DNA of 64,000 bases from Circinella minor. Taxonomy: Eukaryota > Mucoromycota > Mucoromycetes > Mucorales > Lichtheimiaceae. Made by a program: the position numbers and the translations under genes. Below, piece by piece: positions 12,276 through 24,635 of this stretch. The stretch lies in assembly GCA_016758965.1 (NCBI GenBank), contig JAEPRB010000028.1, positions 62,001 through 126,000 on the forward strand, given 5' to 3'. How positions within the stretch are numbered: the stretch's first letter is position 1; each line of letters starts with the position of its first letter. Under the pieces are notes generated by a model. It did not search any database. It was not told the origin of the DNA and saw only the letters and a list, made by a program, of their open reading frames with translations.

Positions 12276-14820
12276 TTATACGTGCAAACGACTTAAAAGA
12301 GCCCGCTCCTCATCAAGTTCATGTCTGCTTAAACGTGGTATTCTTCGCTCACTAAGAGCAATATTATATGCTTGCATATAATCGTAAACAGGACCCTGTT
12401 GATCTCCACGATTCCAATCCAACGCAAATGCACTACGAATCATTCTCAAAATAAATTCTTCTCTTCGAACTTTACTTTCCTTGTTTCGCCAAAAATCTGC
12501 AGCTGCATCTTCAATAGCTTTACCCAACGTAGCTGGTTCAAATAAATATGCATTATAAAGTTCGTTGCTCGTCACGACAGGTGCTTTGGTTGTCTTATCA
12601 CGTGTTACATGAACATTAGTTTTTGAAGCATTATGGTCTGAAGGTCTATCCAATAAAAATTCCTTTAATCCACCAGCTCCAGTTGAAATGACAGGCGAAC
12701 CAAATAACAATCCTTCAGCAGCTACTAATCCAAAACTCTCGGTAAGACTTGGTACGAATACAAAATCGGCTGCAGCACGATAGTAGATAGACCATTGACG
12801 TTGTTGCTGAGCCGTAGACATAACAATAACATTATCTGGATATCGTTCCTGAAGTGCCTTGACCCATTCCAATGGATAATTATTTCGTTGTCCAATAATA
12901 ACAAATTTCATATTTTGCTTCACAAAATATTGACATGCTTCATCAAAAATTTCTAATCCTTTGTTGTATTGAAATCGACCCACAAATAGAACCACAGGTC
13001 GATCCAAATCTTCTTCACTGAGTCTTTTTCGTCGAATAAGGTATTTTTTTGCACGGTCTTTGGCAGACATAATGTATTCTTTGGTGGTTGGTGCCAGTTG
13101 CCATACTGTTGAGTGATCATTACTAGATACTGTCATTAAATCTTTGACAGGTTGTTGACGAATCAACTCTCGGCCATATAAAGGAAAATCTGATTTGCGT
13201 TGGATAAGTCGCGGATGTGTAAATGGGTTCAAAGTACCAAAATCGACACCATTAGAAATACCAAAAAATCTTCCTCGTTCAGCCTTACGCAATATACTTT
13301 GCATAACCAATTCCTTAAGATAAAAATCATCATGACCTTCCACAATATCCTTTGCCATAGCTTGACTAACAAAAGTCGCAACATCCGCATAATCGATACC
13401 CAAACTAGACATAAACACTCGATTTCCACGCATATATTGATCTAATTGATCATCCGGTTCATCCAAAAATTTCTTGACATTGTTCCACGTATTTGTATAT
13501 TGTAATTCATCCAGATAATCATGCATGGTATACATAATTGACGGAGGTCTTGGTCCTAATTGTCCTCTTCGTTGATGATCCTTTAAATATTTTATAATAT
13601 AAGCATTCGTTGCACCATGAATATGAACTACATCTACATGTCGAGTTACACGTGCTGGTGCAAATAATGGTACTTCATCTGCTGAAGCTGCTTGATGAGC
13701 CAAAAATTCCGCGGCTGCCTTGTCGAAATATTGATCCTTCCATTCCATTGGTAAACTGGGTGGACATGAATAAATATCCAATGTTTTACGTGCTCGAAAA
13801 GCCAAATTAAAAGGTTTGCGATTACCAGGACCAATTAAATAAACAGGGACTTGTTCTGTCAGGGGTAATAACTTGGCTTGATCTGCTACTGATTGTGCGG
13901 GTACAGTTGCATTTACAACATTATTTGTAATATTGGCAGCAATTTCTGGGTCAATAATATGAATCATTCTCCAAACTCTAAATTCCATGGGTATTAAACG
14001 ACCCGTTTTGTCACGCACGTCAATAACGAGGTCAGTAACCTTTTCGGGACGATGCTTGTTTTTCAGGAACGAATAATACGGCATTACAACAGCCGAACGC
14101 ACTGATCCTGAACGTTGCTGTGCTGATGCCAATGCAGTGACAACCATACCCATTCCACCCATAGAAGCACTACCAAATTCTTTGGTTACATGATAAACAG
14201 TAGTTCCTCGTGGAGGAATGGAAGTAGTAAGCGCGTGTTCTTGTAAAGGTTGGTATCTTATAGCGGGGTATTGTTTCAGTGCTGTGTTAATTGATATGAT
14301 ATTGTATATATAAAATTAAAAATATAATTATTATTAATAATTGGATTCGTTCATAAAGATAATTGGAATACATATATAAAATAAACTTTTTTTTTTTTTT
14401 TGTACACAAGACAGAAGATTGAGAAGGATGTCTAATGTTCCACAAAATCTTTTTATTACCTATGCGGATCGGTGAAGGTTGTCTATGTAGTAAAGCACCG
14501 CCTATGAACACCGCTATAAATTGTATCAGTCCAAATGCTATCATAAGTAAGCATAATACGTTCCACCAGCGCCACCGGCGGTAATATCGTGAAAAAAAGT
14601 TACTGAATCTATTATTTGTATTTGATTTTTCATTATAAGAAAGTGGTAATCGATGATTGGAAAATCTTTGTCGTTGCCAAGTTGAAGTAGATTTGGTGGT
14701 ATAAGTTGCTGTGACTGACGAAGGTACGAATCCTAATCCTCCTGAACTAGAACGACGGTATGTAGTAGCGGTCATGTTGAAACTTTTACCATCGACATTA
14801 TTTGGCGGCGGAGGCGCCAT
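12276..14820 (-). CDS. membrane-anchored GT5 glycosyltransferase (glycogen/starch-synthase-like)
   Basis: Exons 14460-14820 and 12276-14281 (intron 178 nt, phase 1) give 788 residues. The N-terminal 85 residues are Ser/Thr/Arg-rich and cytosol-like, followed by one membrane helix (about 86-111). The GT5-like fold starts with HVTKEFGSASMGGMG (about 151-165), in the place of the K-x-G-G-L sugar-nucleotide loop. Further GT-B marks are YTMHDY, FGISNGVDFGTLNP, VVLFVGRFQYNKGLE and the retaining E-x7-E motif ESFGLVAAE (about 635). The nearest analogues known to me are glycogen synthases of bacterial type and the synthase domain of fungal alpha-1,3-glucan synthase. Those are soluble or multi-domain, whereas this is a single-pass protein. 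A competing donor (gtaca, about 50 nt downstream) is also in phase, leaving the junction uncertain. The product polymer is unknown. Confidence 0.85.
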
Positions 14821-16079
14821 GATTTTTGTTGTTTGTATTATTTTTTTTTAAAAGGTGATTAAAATGTTGAGTGAAAGAAAAAAAAAAAAAGAAGGAATGG
14901 AGGAGGTTAAAAAAAAAAGTTCAAGAGAGAGAAGAGGAAGAAGGGTGAAATAGAAAAAAAAGGGCCTTCTTTTTTTTTTTCTCTTGTCAAACCAAAAAAC
15001 TGAGAAGTAATTAGGGAGTAGTGTATTCCGCAACGACTTTTTTTCTATGGTTTCTACTTTGCATATTTAAATACTTATATCTTTTACACATGTAACATAA
15101 ATTACTTAATAAATAATACAGTTAAAAGTAATTGATATCACGTTTTATTTTCCAATTAATTCATCCTGATTTTTTTTTACTTTTCATCATCAATTATTAT
15201 TTTACCAGTATTAAACTAAAGAAATAGTCTATATAAACTAAACTTTTACTTCAAAGTGCAAATATGGTTTGGTCTGGAACATATATATATATACAACATG
15301 TATTCTACCTATTTTTTTTGTTTTTTTTTTTTTTGTTTATTACTATTTATATATTGAATAATAACAATAATAAAGCAAATGTTATATTATTATTATTATT
15401 ATTAGTTATTATTATTTGAATTTATTATCTTATAACAAATCTTTTTTTTTTTTTTTGTTATCTCTTTCATTACAACAACCTAAATTGTTTCATTTGAAAG
15501 TACAAAAAACCCGAATAAAAACTGGGTCGATGCGGAGGTTGCTGTCAAGGTAAAATATCCAGCGAATCGGATCAGTTGAATTTATTTGGTTCCAACAAAT
15601 CAGCAATAAAATTAATAAAAAATTTAAAATTGCATTACATATTTATTATGTTAACTATTATTTATCCACTAATCTGGAAATGTTTATTTTCTAAATATTA
15701 TAATCGAATACTAAAGGCTACTTAATAATATAACTCACTCTTTGATTATTAATATTTTTATCAATTTATTTAACAACGAAAGAATATATCTTATATTATT
15801 TAAACATAGAATTTAAGATCGACTTTAATATCTGTACGTATTATAATCAATCATACGATTGATATTTTAAAAAAGGTATCTTTAAAGCATTTATCGATCA
15901 CCTGAGGGAAACAACTTGTTTATTATAGTTTATATCAGTATTGGTTTATATAACACAAACACCTTCCATGATTGGTCAATCCTTCTTTTTTGGTGCAACA
16001 TTGAAATAGATATTATCTTAAAATTACTTAGTTTATTATTATTATTATTATTATATAAGCTTAATGAACAGTAACAATA

Positions 16080-16114
<35 letters not shown>

Positions 16115-16488
16115 GCATAAATTGTAAAAAATTATTTCAGACCAAAACTTTATTCGAATGACTACAAGATTTTTCCTAATGGTTAATGGGGCTTTTTTTT
16201 TTCCTACCTTGGCGTTGGAGGTGGTGCAGGAGAAAAAACTTACGGCGGCTGTAATTTCAGGTTGATGACAGAGTTACGTACAAACTTCATAGTGTTTAAA
16301 ACTGCCTTTCTTAGGAATGAAGGTCTCTTTTATTTTTATGTTGCAAATTTCATAATTTATATTAAAAAAAAAAAAAAACTTCAGAATCTACCCATCGATA
16401 CATTGAGACACAAGCGAAAGAGTACGTGATCCATCTCCTTGACAATCATAAGCAGTGACTTCGTGGGCTGAATTGATGATCCTCACTA
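14821..16488. other. AT-rich spacer with simple repeats
   Basis: About 1.7 kb with no supported gene. It holds TTA and TAA triplet runs (15393-15417, 16034-16053), an AT dinucleotide run and many homopolymers. The first few hundred bases are the likely promoter of the minus-strand GT5 gene. Confidence 0.5.
16082..16111. repeat. (AT)n microsatellite
   Basis: Uninterrupted AT dinucleotide run of about 30 nt in non-coding DNA; similar runs recur at 24601-24630, 36299-36316, 36785-36804 and 37149-37170. Confidence 0.85.
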
Positions 16489-16845
16489 TCAAGATTGTCG
16501 TCTGTGGTAACGTAAATTCCGCTTGACACTTGCCTCAAGCTTCGCCCAAAATTCTTCAGTAGGAATGAGGAATGTATTGTACAGGGGACAAAAAAAAAAG
16601 GGATGAATATCAAATCCTTTCTGGAAAATTGTATCTTGAAGTTCATCTATTTTGTAGATAACAACATTATACATTTCCAGAGTCCTTCTACCCATATTAT
16701 TTGCGTTAAGCACCTTCATCACCACTTCTAAAAACTCCATGTAATCTTCTCCCCGAATACTGATTTTGGCTACAACCTTCCCTTCACCGACACGTATCTT
16801 GAGTTTCGTGGAATCAACAGCCATTTGATGTTCCTGGAGAATCAA
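16489..16845 (-). CDS. uncharacterised 118-codon ORF
   Basis: An ATG-initiated open frame of 118 codons with normal-looking amino-acid composition, including STKLKIRVGEGKVVAKISIR and a W-containing C-terminal part, unlike the low-complexity shadows around it. I do not recognise a domain. There is no splice-compatible continuation I can defend, and the surrounding 4 kb lacks other genes. The ATG lies only 40 nt from the left arm of the inverted repeat at 16886-17081. It may be a real orphan gene, an exon of an unseen gene, or a relic. Confidence 0.35.
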   Translation of the reverse strand: MILQEHQMAVDSTKLKIRVGEGKVVAKISIRGEDYMEFLEVVMKVLNANNMGRRTLEMYNVVIYKIDELQDTIFQKGFDIHPFFFCPLYNTFLIPTEEFWAKLEASVKRNLRYHRRQS

Positions 16846-16885
16846 GAAGTTTACATCATTTTCGCTGGTGATGGGCAGAAAAAAA

Positions 16886-17081
16886 TCCTTATATTGTCTC
16901 TATTTTATTTTAAAGTCAGGGGTAAAAGAGAATTTATGGATAATTGTATCATTTTCAATTTCTTGATAAAACATTGTATTTACTAGTTCTTTTCAATCAT
17001 ATCTCTTTTACCCCTGTGATCTCAAACTTGGAGGAGGATGTGAATGGGTGAAGTTAAATTGGGGGGGGGACAATATAAGGA
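16886..17081. repeat. nested inverted repeats (possible foldback element)
   Basis: Outer arms TCCTTATATTGTC (16886-16898) and its exact complement GACAATATAAGGA (17069-17081); inner arms CAGGGGTAAAAGAGA (16917-16931) and the exact complement TCTCTTTTACCCCTG (17002-17016). Thirteen and fifteen perfect pairs in proper nesting within 196 nt, with unequal gaps (18 nt left, 52 nt right). The right gap carries a 9-nt G run. A small non-autonomous foldback element is possible; target-site duplications were not established. Confidence 0.7.
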
Positions 17082-19889
17082 CTTGCGCTGCTCAAGTCCC
17101 AGCGTCACCACACCAAACATTTTGTGAAACGGAAGAAGAAGTATGATTTCTTATATTTCATTATTCGATTGGCACGCACTATACAATCATATAATAGCAC
17201 TAATATACTATAACACGCTTTTTTAAATCAAGGTCGAGTATGGTGGGTTAAATTTCAAAGGGTTGAATGTTTCTATCATGACTATTATTTTAAAGGAAGA
17301 GGAAACAACGGAAGAAATTGATACAATGAAAGGACGATATACAGTAGAAAAAAAAGACGTAGTATGTATTTAGTGACGAGTGATATAGGAGAAAATGCAT
17401 TAAGATTTCGAAATTTAAAACAACGGCTAAAACATTAAAGAAATATATTCAATAGAGAAAAAGTCTCGGTTAAGAGCAAGAAAACATCCATTGAAACACA
17501 TTCTAAGTCTAATATAGCTGTATGTGATACTATCAATAGCCTCATTCATCATGTATCTCAGGTGTTTAGAATTCTTAATTTGCTGTACGTAATTTAACAT
17601 AATCTTACAAATCGGGGCAAGCTAGAGTTAGAAAATGAACAAAATAGTGTTACAAGATGATAAAGATAGAGCGGTAGCATAGATTGGTACACAAGCTAAT
17701 GATTTTGCACCGTTTTTAAAGATTGTAATGGGGAAAAAAAACGATATAGCTAGCAAAATATTGATAGTGAATAACATAATATCTACAGGGTATGAAAAAG
17801 GTAAAAGGATCAGTAGAAACTCATGAATTTAATCTATTATACTTACCTTCATATATAATCGACTTATTAATCCTATCGAAAAGTTTTAGGTGAGATTAAA
17901 GTTAGGCGTTCAACAGAATTTTTTTTTGTAAAAAAAAGTCAATAAAAATATTTGATAATTAACTAGCGTAAGGTAAAATAAAGTAAAAAGAAGAACATAA
18001 ACATAAGTATATTAATAATAATGAAAAAAAAAGTAAAGCATACGTAGGAGTAAAAAGTAATATTGTATATAGTAAATGTTGTGTCAATTTTGCTCTAAAG
18101 GAGTCTTACAAGACAAATAAACTAATTATAATGGTTTAGATACATATACTGATGGTCTCGATTATTATGGAACAGCTGGAAAGATACAAAAGGTAGCAAA
18201 AAATGCCCTCATTTGGAATCAAATTATATGTGTCCAACGTGCCAAATGTGCCAAAAATTTTCCATGGTGTATTATTTAATTTTTTTTTTTAAAAAAATCC
18301 AACTTGTAGACGATCTACTATACCTTGTTCAATCTTTCATTATTATTAGTGTACCTGTGTCTCTGAATGATTCTATGGTTGTGTTATCTTTAGCGTATCT
18401 TGTAAATGATTACATTTACCAATCCTTGGCTCTAATTTCCCGTGACTGTAGAGAAAAGAAACAGTATTACTACTAAAACTAAAAAGAAAACAAAACAAAA
18501 TACCTTGATTGTGTGGAGTAGTAGCTGGTCCGTTTGTCAAGCTTTTGTGATAAAGAGTGTCTTTTTCTAGAACCATCAAAGAGAGCAAAAAAAGATGCGG
18601 AAAATTCTGTACGTAAACATTGTTTACCCCGTGTGTTCTAAGATGGAGTTGATTTTATTTTATAGTAAGATTTAATACGTATTAAAGATATATAATATAA
18701 CAGAAAAAATAAATGTAATAGCTCACTTGTCTTAATGTACTAGTCCAAATCAAACATTCATGAAATATGTTCAACTGACATTTAACACTAGAGGAAGTGT
18801 ATTCTTTTTTCTTTTTACTACATTATTTACTAAAGTTTCTCTCTTACCATATCAGATTATTTTTTTTTCTTGTTCTATTTTTTTTTCTTCATTTTGAAGG
18901 ATTGTATAGTAAAATAAAGAATTAGAATTTATTATCACTTCTCACCAATTAACTCCGTACATTGGCTTAATGCGAGTTCTCCTTAAGGAACCGGACTGAA
19001 CCGGACTGTAAGGATCTCTACCATGGCATCCGTTTGGTTTGAAATACGTATCATTAAACACACTACCTGTGTTTTAAAAACATAAAAGTTTAGTTTTGAA
19101 AAAGGTCATGGTCATTAAAGAAAATAATATAAGGCACATAAGAAGCTATGTGTTATAGGATCCCAGGGACTGGTGAACCCACCCCCCCATACTATAAATA
19201 GGAGGAGATAAATTCAGAAGAAAAGTGAACTTTATGGTAAAGATAAAGTACTAAGAAAGTACCATGAAAAAAAAGAAAAAAAAAGAAAGAAGGATATTTT
19301 TTTTTTTTAGTTACTTGGTCCATCAATTACTACATTATTATTATAAATAATGTGAACAGGGTTAATGTAAATTTTATATATACTGAAGCGTTCAATGTGT
19401 GATTGAAGTACTTTGTATAAAGATATAAAATGAAAAAGAAATAATATACTATATAGTATGTGAAATAGAATAGAAACTTGGGTTATGGGAGTTCTTATAT
19501 TCAGGAATATTACGTCTGAATCCACAAAAGAGATATTTTATAATAAGTTTAAGAGGCATCATGTTCAAAGAAAACTATTGTCAAGCCAATTATTTAACTG
19601 TTAAAAGACTAAACTATTTAGCAATACCACAAATGTGTCATTGTTTTACCAGAAAAGTGGCATTGTATAAGCCAATAAGATCACTGTTTGTGACACTGTA
19701 ATTAAATAATAACTGTAATACTAAAATACTAATAATATTGATAAAAATGGTTTTAATTTTTGTACGTTACAAAACATTTATATACAAGTTTGTTATTTAT
19801 TTTATTTATTTTTGGGTTGATAATTTTTATACATAAAAGAGAAGGAAAAAAAAAAAAAAAAAGAGGATATATAAATAACTTTTAATAAT
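17082..19889. other. gene-poor spacer
   Basis: About 2.8 kb with no recognised gene. Short open stretches around 17460-17600, 18213-18476 and 19307-19525 have no family resemblance. At 18984-19010 a 10-bp palindrome TCCTTAAGGA is followed by two tandem copies of AACCGGACTG. The end is the 3' flank of the F-box gene. Confidence 0.5.
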
Positions 19890-22235
19890 TTATGGTTCTC
19901 GTAGCATACCCAACCAAGCCATATGACTATATCTTGAAAGTATATCTGGTTGTTGTATTTTACGTTCTACTTTATTCATTGTTTCTGGAGACATATCACT
20001 TGTATAAATGACTGGTTTTTCATCTCTTGTACGATATAAAGCAACTGATAATTCTTTCATTTCAGTCTTTATAGTATCATTCGATGGTTGTCCTTGTTGT
20101 CGTTGATTAAATAATGCTGTCACTGTATCTTTCCCAACATCCAAACAACCATGACCACGTAGAGTTAAACATCGAAGATTTTTTAAATTCGCCAAAGCAA
20201 CTACTTTATCATGCATAGGAACAGATGTTGAAGAAAGTGTTAATTGTAATAATGTTTCTGAATGTTGTTGAGCAAATTGTTGAATTCCATCGACAGTAAT
20301 ACTTGTAGCAATACATCCACTTAATTCCAATGTTTCAATATGATTCCTATCCTGTTTATTGTATGTCTTCTTGTTGTGACCTTGAATAGCCCAAAGATGA
20401 TTATCTGTAAAATGATCAGTGGCTGAAATATATACATGACGTAATGAACGTGTCGATGTAAAAAATGTTTCCAATTTATTCACTGTGATTTCATCCATAT
20501 TCAAAGATATTGAAATTCGTTGTAGATGTTCTAATTGCATTAATGAATCCAGTGTATTATCTGTTACTGAATCCAATGTAATCCAACGAATAGATGGACA
20601 TACACGAATCACTTTATCAACATATTTACATGGAGCATCTAATAATTCAAGTCGTTGTAATTGTGGTGCACCCAAAGTAGCTAGTTGAATTAATGTTTGT
20701 GTTGCAGGTTGCATTAACATGGATAATCTAAACATTTCCAATGTACGATGACTTGTTTCAACAAGTTGTGCAAGTTGATGATCAACTGGATGTGTGATAT
20801 TAGGAAAATAAGCAAGTTGTTTAAGTCGTAAACGATGATGATGTGTTGAAAAATGGGTGTTATTGTTTATATTCGTATTAGTCATGGTATTTGTTATATG
20901 TTGATCTTCTTCCATTAATCCATTTCCATAATGAAAAGTATGTAAATAAGGACAAGAACGTTCAACCAATGCAATTAAATCAGCATCCTCTCCTTCATGT
21001 TTATCAGCATCAATAGCAAGGTGTTTAAGATTTGAACAATGAGGTAATAATTGAGGTAAATAAGTTAAAGTGAGATGACAAGCAATATTTAAATGGGTGA
21101 GAGCAAGTGGTTGTGTTGCTTCATTGGAAAGTTTAAGTGTTGGATAAGGTCGATCATAAAAATTATAATACCAACGTCGATCTCCAATATGATGAATATA
21201 AGTTAAATCAGTCAGATGATTACTACAAATATCAAATATATCATGAAATAATCCTTCCGTTTCAGTAGTATCTTCTGCACCAGCTTGTGTATCCATTAAT
21301 TGAATAGATTTGATTTGTTTGTTCATTTGTAAAAATTGACGCCATGAGGATCGATGGATACGTGAATTAGATATATCTATAAAACCAGCTGATTAATTTC
21401 CATTCTCTTTCTTTTTATATGTATTAAATAATAAGAATAAAAACTTACGAATAGATTCAATATGACACCAATTATAATTAACAAGACGATTCAATACATC
21501 TTGATTTTTTTTTATATCCGATAAAGTTAATCGACGTACATGTTGACTAGCAATCAAACCAATTTTATCCAATAATGAAGGTAATAAATGAATATCTTGC
21601 CACATGACAGGACTGTCAAGTAAATAATCACGAAAATCTTTACAACAAGCAGAAAAATTTAATCGATCCATAATTGAAAGTTTTGCCATGATTTCACAAA
21701 TAATATCATAAGGTAAAATATGAATGATTCTTGTATTTCGTTGACGAATTTCTTGAGTGATTTGATTTTTACATGTGATTAATTGAGAATATTTTGGATC
21801 CTTTTTGGAAATATGATCAATACCCTTTTGATACATTTGACTTGCATCAGCTAATTGATGTAGTATAACATGAAGTATATTTCCTCCCACTAAATAACCA
21901 TCCGCTAAAGTTGGATCAGCTATCGTAGCACGTTGTGCATCTTGTAAAGCTTGTTGATAATTTCCAAGTTGTTCATACACAATAGCGCGTCGTAAATAGA
22001 TTTTTCCAATAAGTTTTCCTTGAATGTGTTCAATGACATGATCATAAAGTGAAATGGCATCAACATAGTTGGAAAGTGTATAAGCAAGTTGACCACGATG
22101 ACACAAGTCTTGTAAATAATTGAATTCAAGTTCTTTGGTTTGTTGAATAATAATATTATTATTTAAATGAGTTGTTGTTGTTGTTGTTGTTGTTGTTGTT
22201 GCTGTTGTTATATCGTTATTTAAAGTAGTTTCCAT
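19890..22235 (-). CDS. TPR / F-box / LRR protein, Dia2/Pof3-like
   Basis: Exons 21449-22235 and 19890-21388 (60-nt intron, phase 1) give 761 residues. After a poly-Thr tract encoded by a GTT/ACA repeat, tetratricopeptide repeats lie at about 35-150 (YLRRAIVYEQLGNYQQALQ, DPTLADGYLVGGN). An F-box follows near 180-225 (HILPYDIICEIMAKLSIMDR) and then leucine-rich repeats (LKHLAIDADKHEG, IETLELSGCIATS, LRCLTLRGHGCLD). The start was placed at the METTL methionine because the upstream open frame is a poly-T leader. Family knowledge: yeast Dia2 and fission yeast Pof3 share this domain order and act in SCF complexes in replisome disassembly and genome stability. Orthology is inferred from architecture only. 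Confidence 0.85.
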
Positions 22236-23640
22236 ATCACTTGTGTTATAAACACACACTAAACACAAAACACTCAATTGAAAATAAAATAAAAAAAAAA
22301 AAAAAGTCAAAACGAATATAGAAAAATAAAAGGAAAACAAAAGGTTTTCTATTCAATTCTTTGTATTTTATTTTTTTCACACAATAAAAAAAAAAAAGGG
22401 TTGTCTCACTGGTCTTGATAATAGTTTCCCCACGCGTACCCGAAAAAAAAAAGAGTTAATGTGTTTAATTGGTTCACTAAAAGCTACACTAAAAACATTT
22501 TCATCCTCCCACCCCCCGAGCACCCCCTTTTTTTTTTTTGTACAAATCTAATAACTTATCACCTTTAAAAAAAAAAAAAGGAAGAGAGAGAGAAAAAGAA
22601 AGAAAGAATTTAAAATCTATATTTGGTTTATGATCTGAAAAAGTGATAACACTTAAACGGAGAAAAGTAAAAAAGAGTTTTAAAGCTGTGTTAAGATGGA
22701 TCGGATATTATATAATGATCGTCATTGATAATACTAAATATCATATATCCGCATCATTCTTAATCGATTTGCTTATTATTATTAATAACTTCTCTCTCGC
22801 ACAATAATAATTTTTAGTCGGGTGTTTTTTTTAAAAAGGAGAAAGAAGGGAGAATTTAGAGTGGCTTTTTTCAAGTGTTTAATAAGTTGCATATGAACTT
22901 CATTAAAATATATAATATTGGATCATAATAGAATAATTGTTTAGCATACACGCACACACACACACACACACATTACACACAAAACACAAACACTCAAGTA
23001 CACACTTGTTAAACCATGCAAACAGGGGGAAAATTTCGCGGGTAACCCTACTTTTTTTTGTCTGCATAGAGCAATTTTATATGATTGGTTATGCCTTTTA
23101 GTTACCAGTTTTAAAGTCCGTTAAATGACCGCGTGTCTGCCTGCAAAAAAAAAAAAAAAAAAAAAAAAACCGCTTGCGCGGCCTAACAACTTGCCTCTGC
23201 CTGCTTCTAACACTCACACACTTTTTTTTTTTTTCTTACCACTCTCCACCACTTACTCTACACTAACACACTACTACAGTCAGCGTACACTTTCTGCTGA
23301 GGATAATAATATAAGGTGAGTTATATATATAAGATATAACCATTTTTTTTTTACTTTTTTTTTTTTTTTTTTTTTGCTGGCCCATAGAATTTTTTTTTTC
23401 TTTTTGGGTGCCTTAACTTATTATCTATCTATAATACAAAGAAAAAAAAAACCTTTTTTTCTTTTTTACCCTTCTTCTCAATCGCGTTTGAAACATACTA
23501 CCCTAAAAAAAACCCTTTTTTTTTCACTCTCTCTCTCTCATAAACCCTGTTTAAACCAAATAACCTTTGAGGATCATTTAAAATGAAAATGAGGGGAAGA
23601 GAAAATGACTCATCCATCTTTGTTGGTTATATAATATAGA
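22236..23640. promoter_or_regulatory. divergent promoter region, F-box / HMG gene
   Basis: 1.4 kb between divergent starts. It contains a (CA)n run, long T and A tracts and pyrimidine-rich stretches close to the HMG gene. A strong donor-like GTGAGT at 23315 lies upstream of the HMG start and could belong to a 5'-UTR intron; its acceptor was not resolved. No coding exon is supported. Confidence 0.45.
22947..22972 (+). repeat. (CA)n microsatellite
   Basis: CA dinucleotide run of about 26 nt, followed by further imperfect CA-rich sequence to about 23005. Confidence 0.85.
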
Positions 23641-24208
23641 ATGCCTAAGGATAGTACTAAAGTAAGCAAGCGTGCCACCAAGGAAGAAGGAAAGCAACGT
23701 CGTAGCAAGAAGGATAAGAGTGGACCTAAGCGTGGTTTGTCTGCATACATGTTTTTCTCTCAAGAAAACCGTGCTCAAATCAAGGAAGATAATCCTGATG
23801 CTAGTTTCGGTATGTATATATATAATATATATAAAGAAAGACGCGTGGTTTCTTTTAAAGAATAAAATATTAATATTAATATATAAAATTTAGGTACCAT
23901 TGGTAAACTTTTGGGTGACAAGTGGAAGAATATGACTGATGATGATAAGGCTGTAAGTATTATTATTACTCCCCGAGAACCGAAAAAAAAAAAAAAAAAC
24001 TTTTGTAACATAATAAGCCCCTAATAATAATAATCTTTTTTTTTAATCGATTCTAGCCCTATGTTGCCAAGGCTAATGCCGATAAAGAACGTTATGAAGC
24101 TGAAAAGAAGGCTTATGCTGGTAAGTAAATTATATATTTTATATATATCTCTAAATACAATAAAAGGGACTAACTGATTATTTGTTATAATAATAATTAG
24201 GAAAATAA
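23641..24208 (+). CDS. NHP6: Nhp6-like HMG-box protein
   Basis: Exons 23641-23809, 23894-23952, 24057-24120 and 24201-24208 give 99 residues. A basic lysine-rich N-terminus precedes a single HMG box with [31 protein letters not shown] and the closing [19 protein letters not shown]. Size and order match yeast Nhp6 (93 residues), an abundant nuclear protein that bends DNA and assists FACT in nucleosome reorganisation. The last intron is unusual: reading straight through 24121 gives Gly-Lys-stop, and splicing to 24201 also gives Gly-Lys-stop. The intron nevertheless has a GTAAGT donor, a CTAAC branch site (24170-24174) and a TAG acceptor. It faces the MTHFR gene tail to tail. Confidence 0.92.
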
Positions 24209-24437
24209 TAATAAAAAAAAACCATTTTAAGAAAACATTTTTTTTTTTATTATTAAACCAAAAAATGGTCTCTCTCTCTCTTAACACACACTCTCTCTCT
24301 CTCGCACACAAAAGACACATACATAAGCAAAAACATATTATTCTTTCCATTATCTTTACTTTCTGTATTCTTTTCCTTTTTCTTCTTTTCAAAGTATCAT
24401 TTTTTTTTTTTACTTGTTTTTCCTTTATATATATTTT

Positions 24438-24598
24438 TTATGGAAGCATTGCTTCAAATAAACTGTTGGCTTCCTGGAAATCATTATGAACTACATTAAT
24501 TAACCAATAGCGTTCTCCAATATCTCGAAGAAGTTGTGCAGTTTTACTATCAGGTGCATATTGTTGTTCCCATTCCTTCCATAATCCATAGGCTTCTT

Positions 24599-24635
<37 letters not shown>

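Noticed and set aside
22172..22206. GTT repeat considered as an intergenic microsatellite
   Set aside because: It lies inside the coding exon of the TPR/F-box gene and encodes its poly-Thr tract.
22236..22340. Upstream extension of the TPR/F-box frame with a hydrophobic FFFLFYF stretch that looks like a signal anchor
   Set aside because: It is encoded by a poly-A/T leader; the METTL start fits the soluble nuclear family and lies just before the Thr tract.
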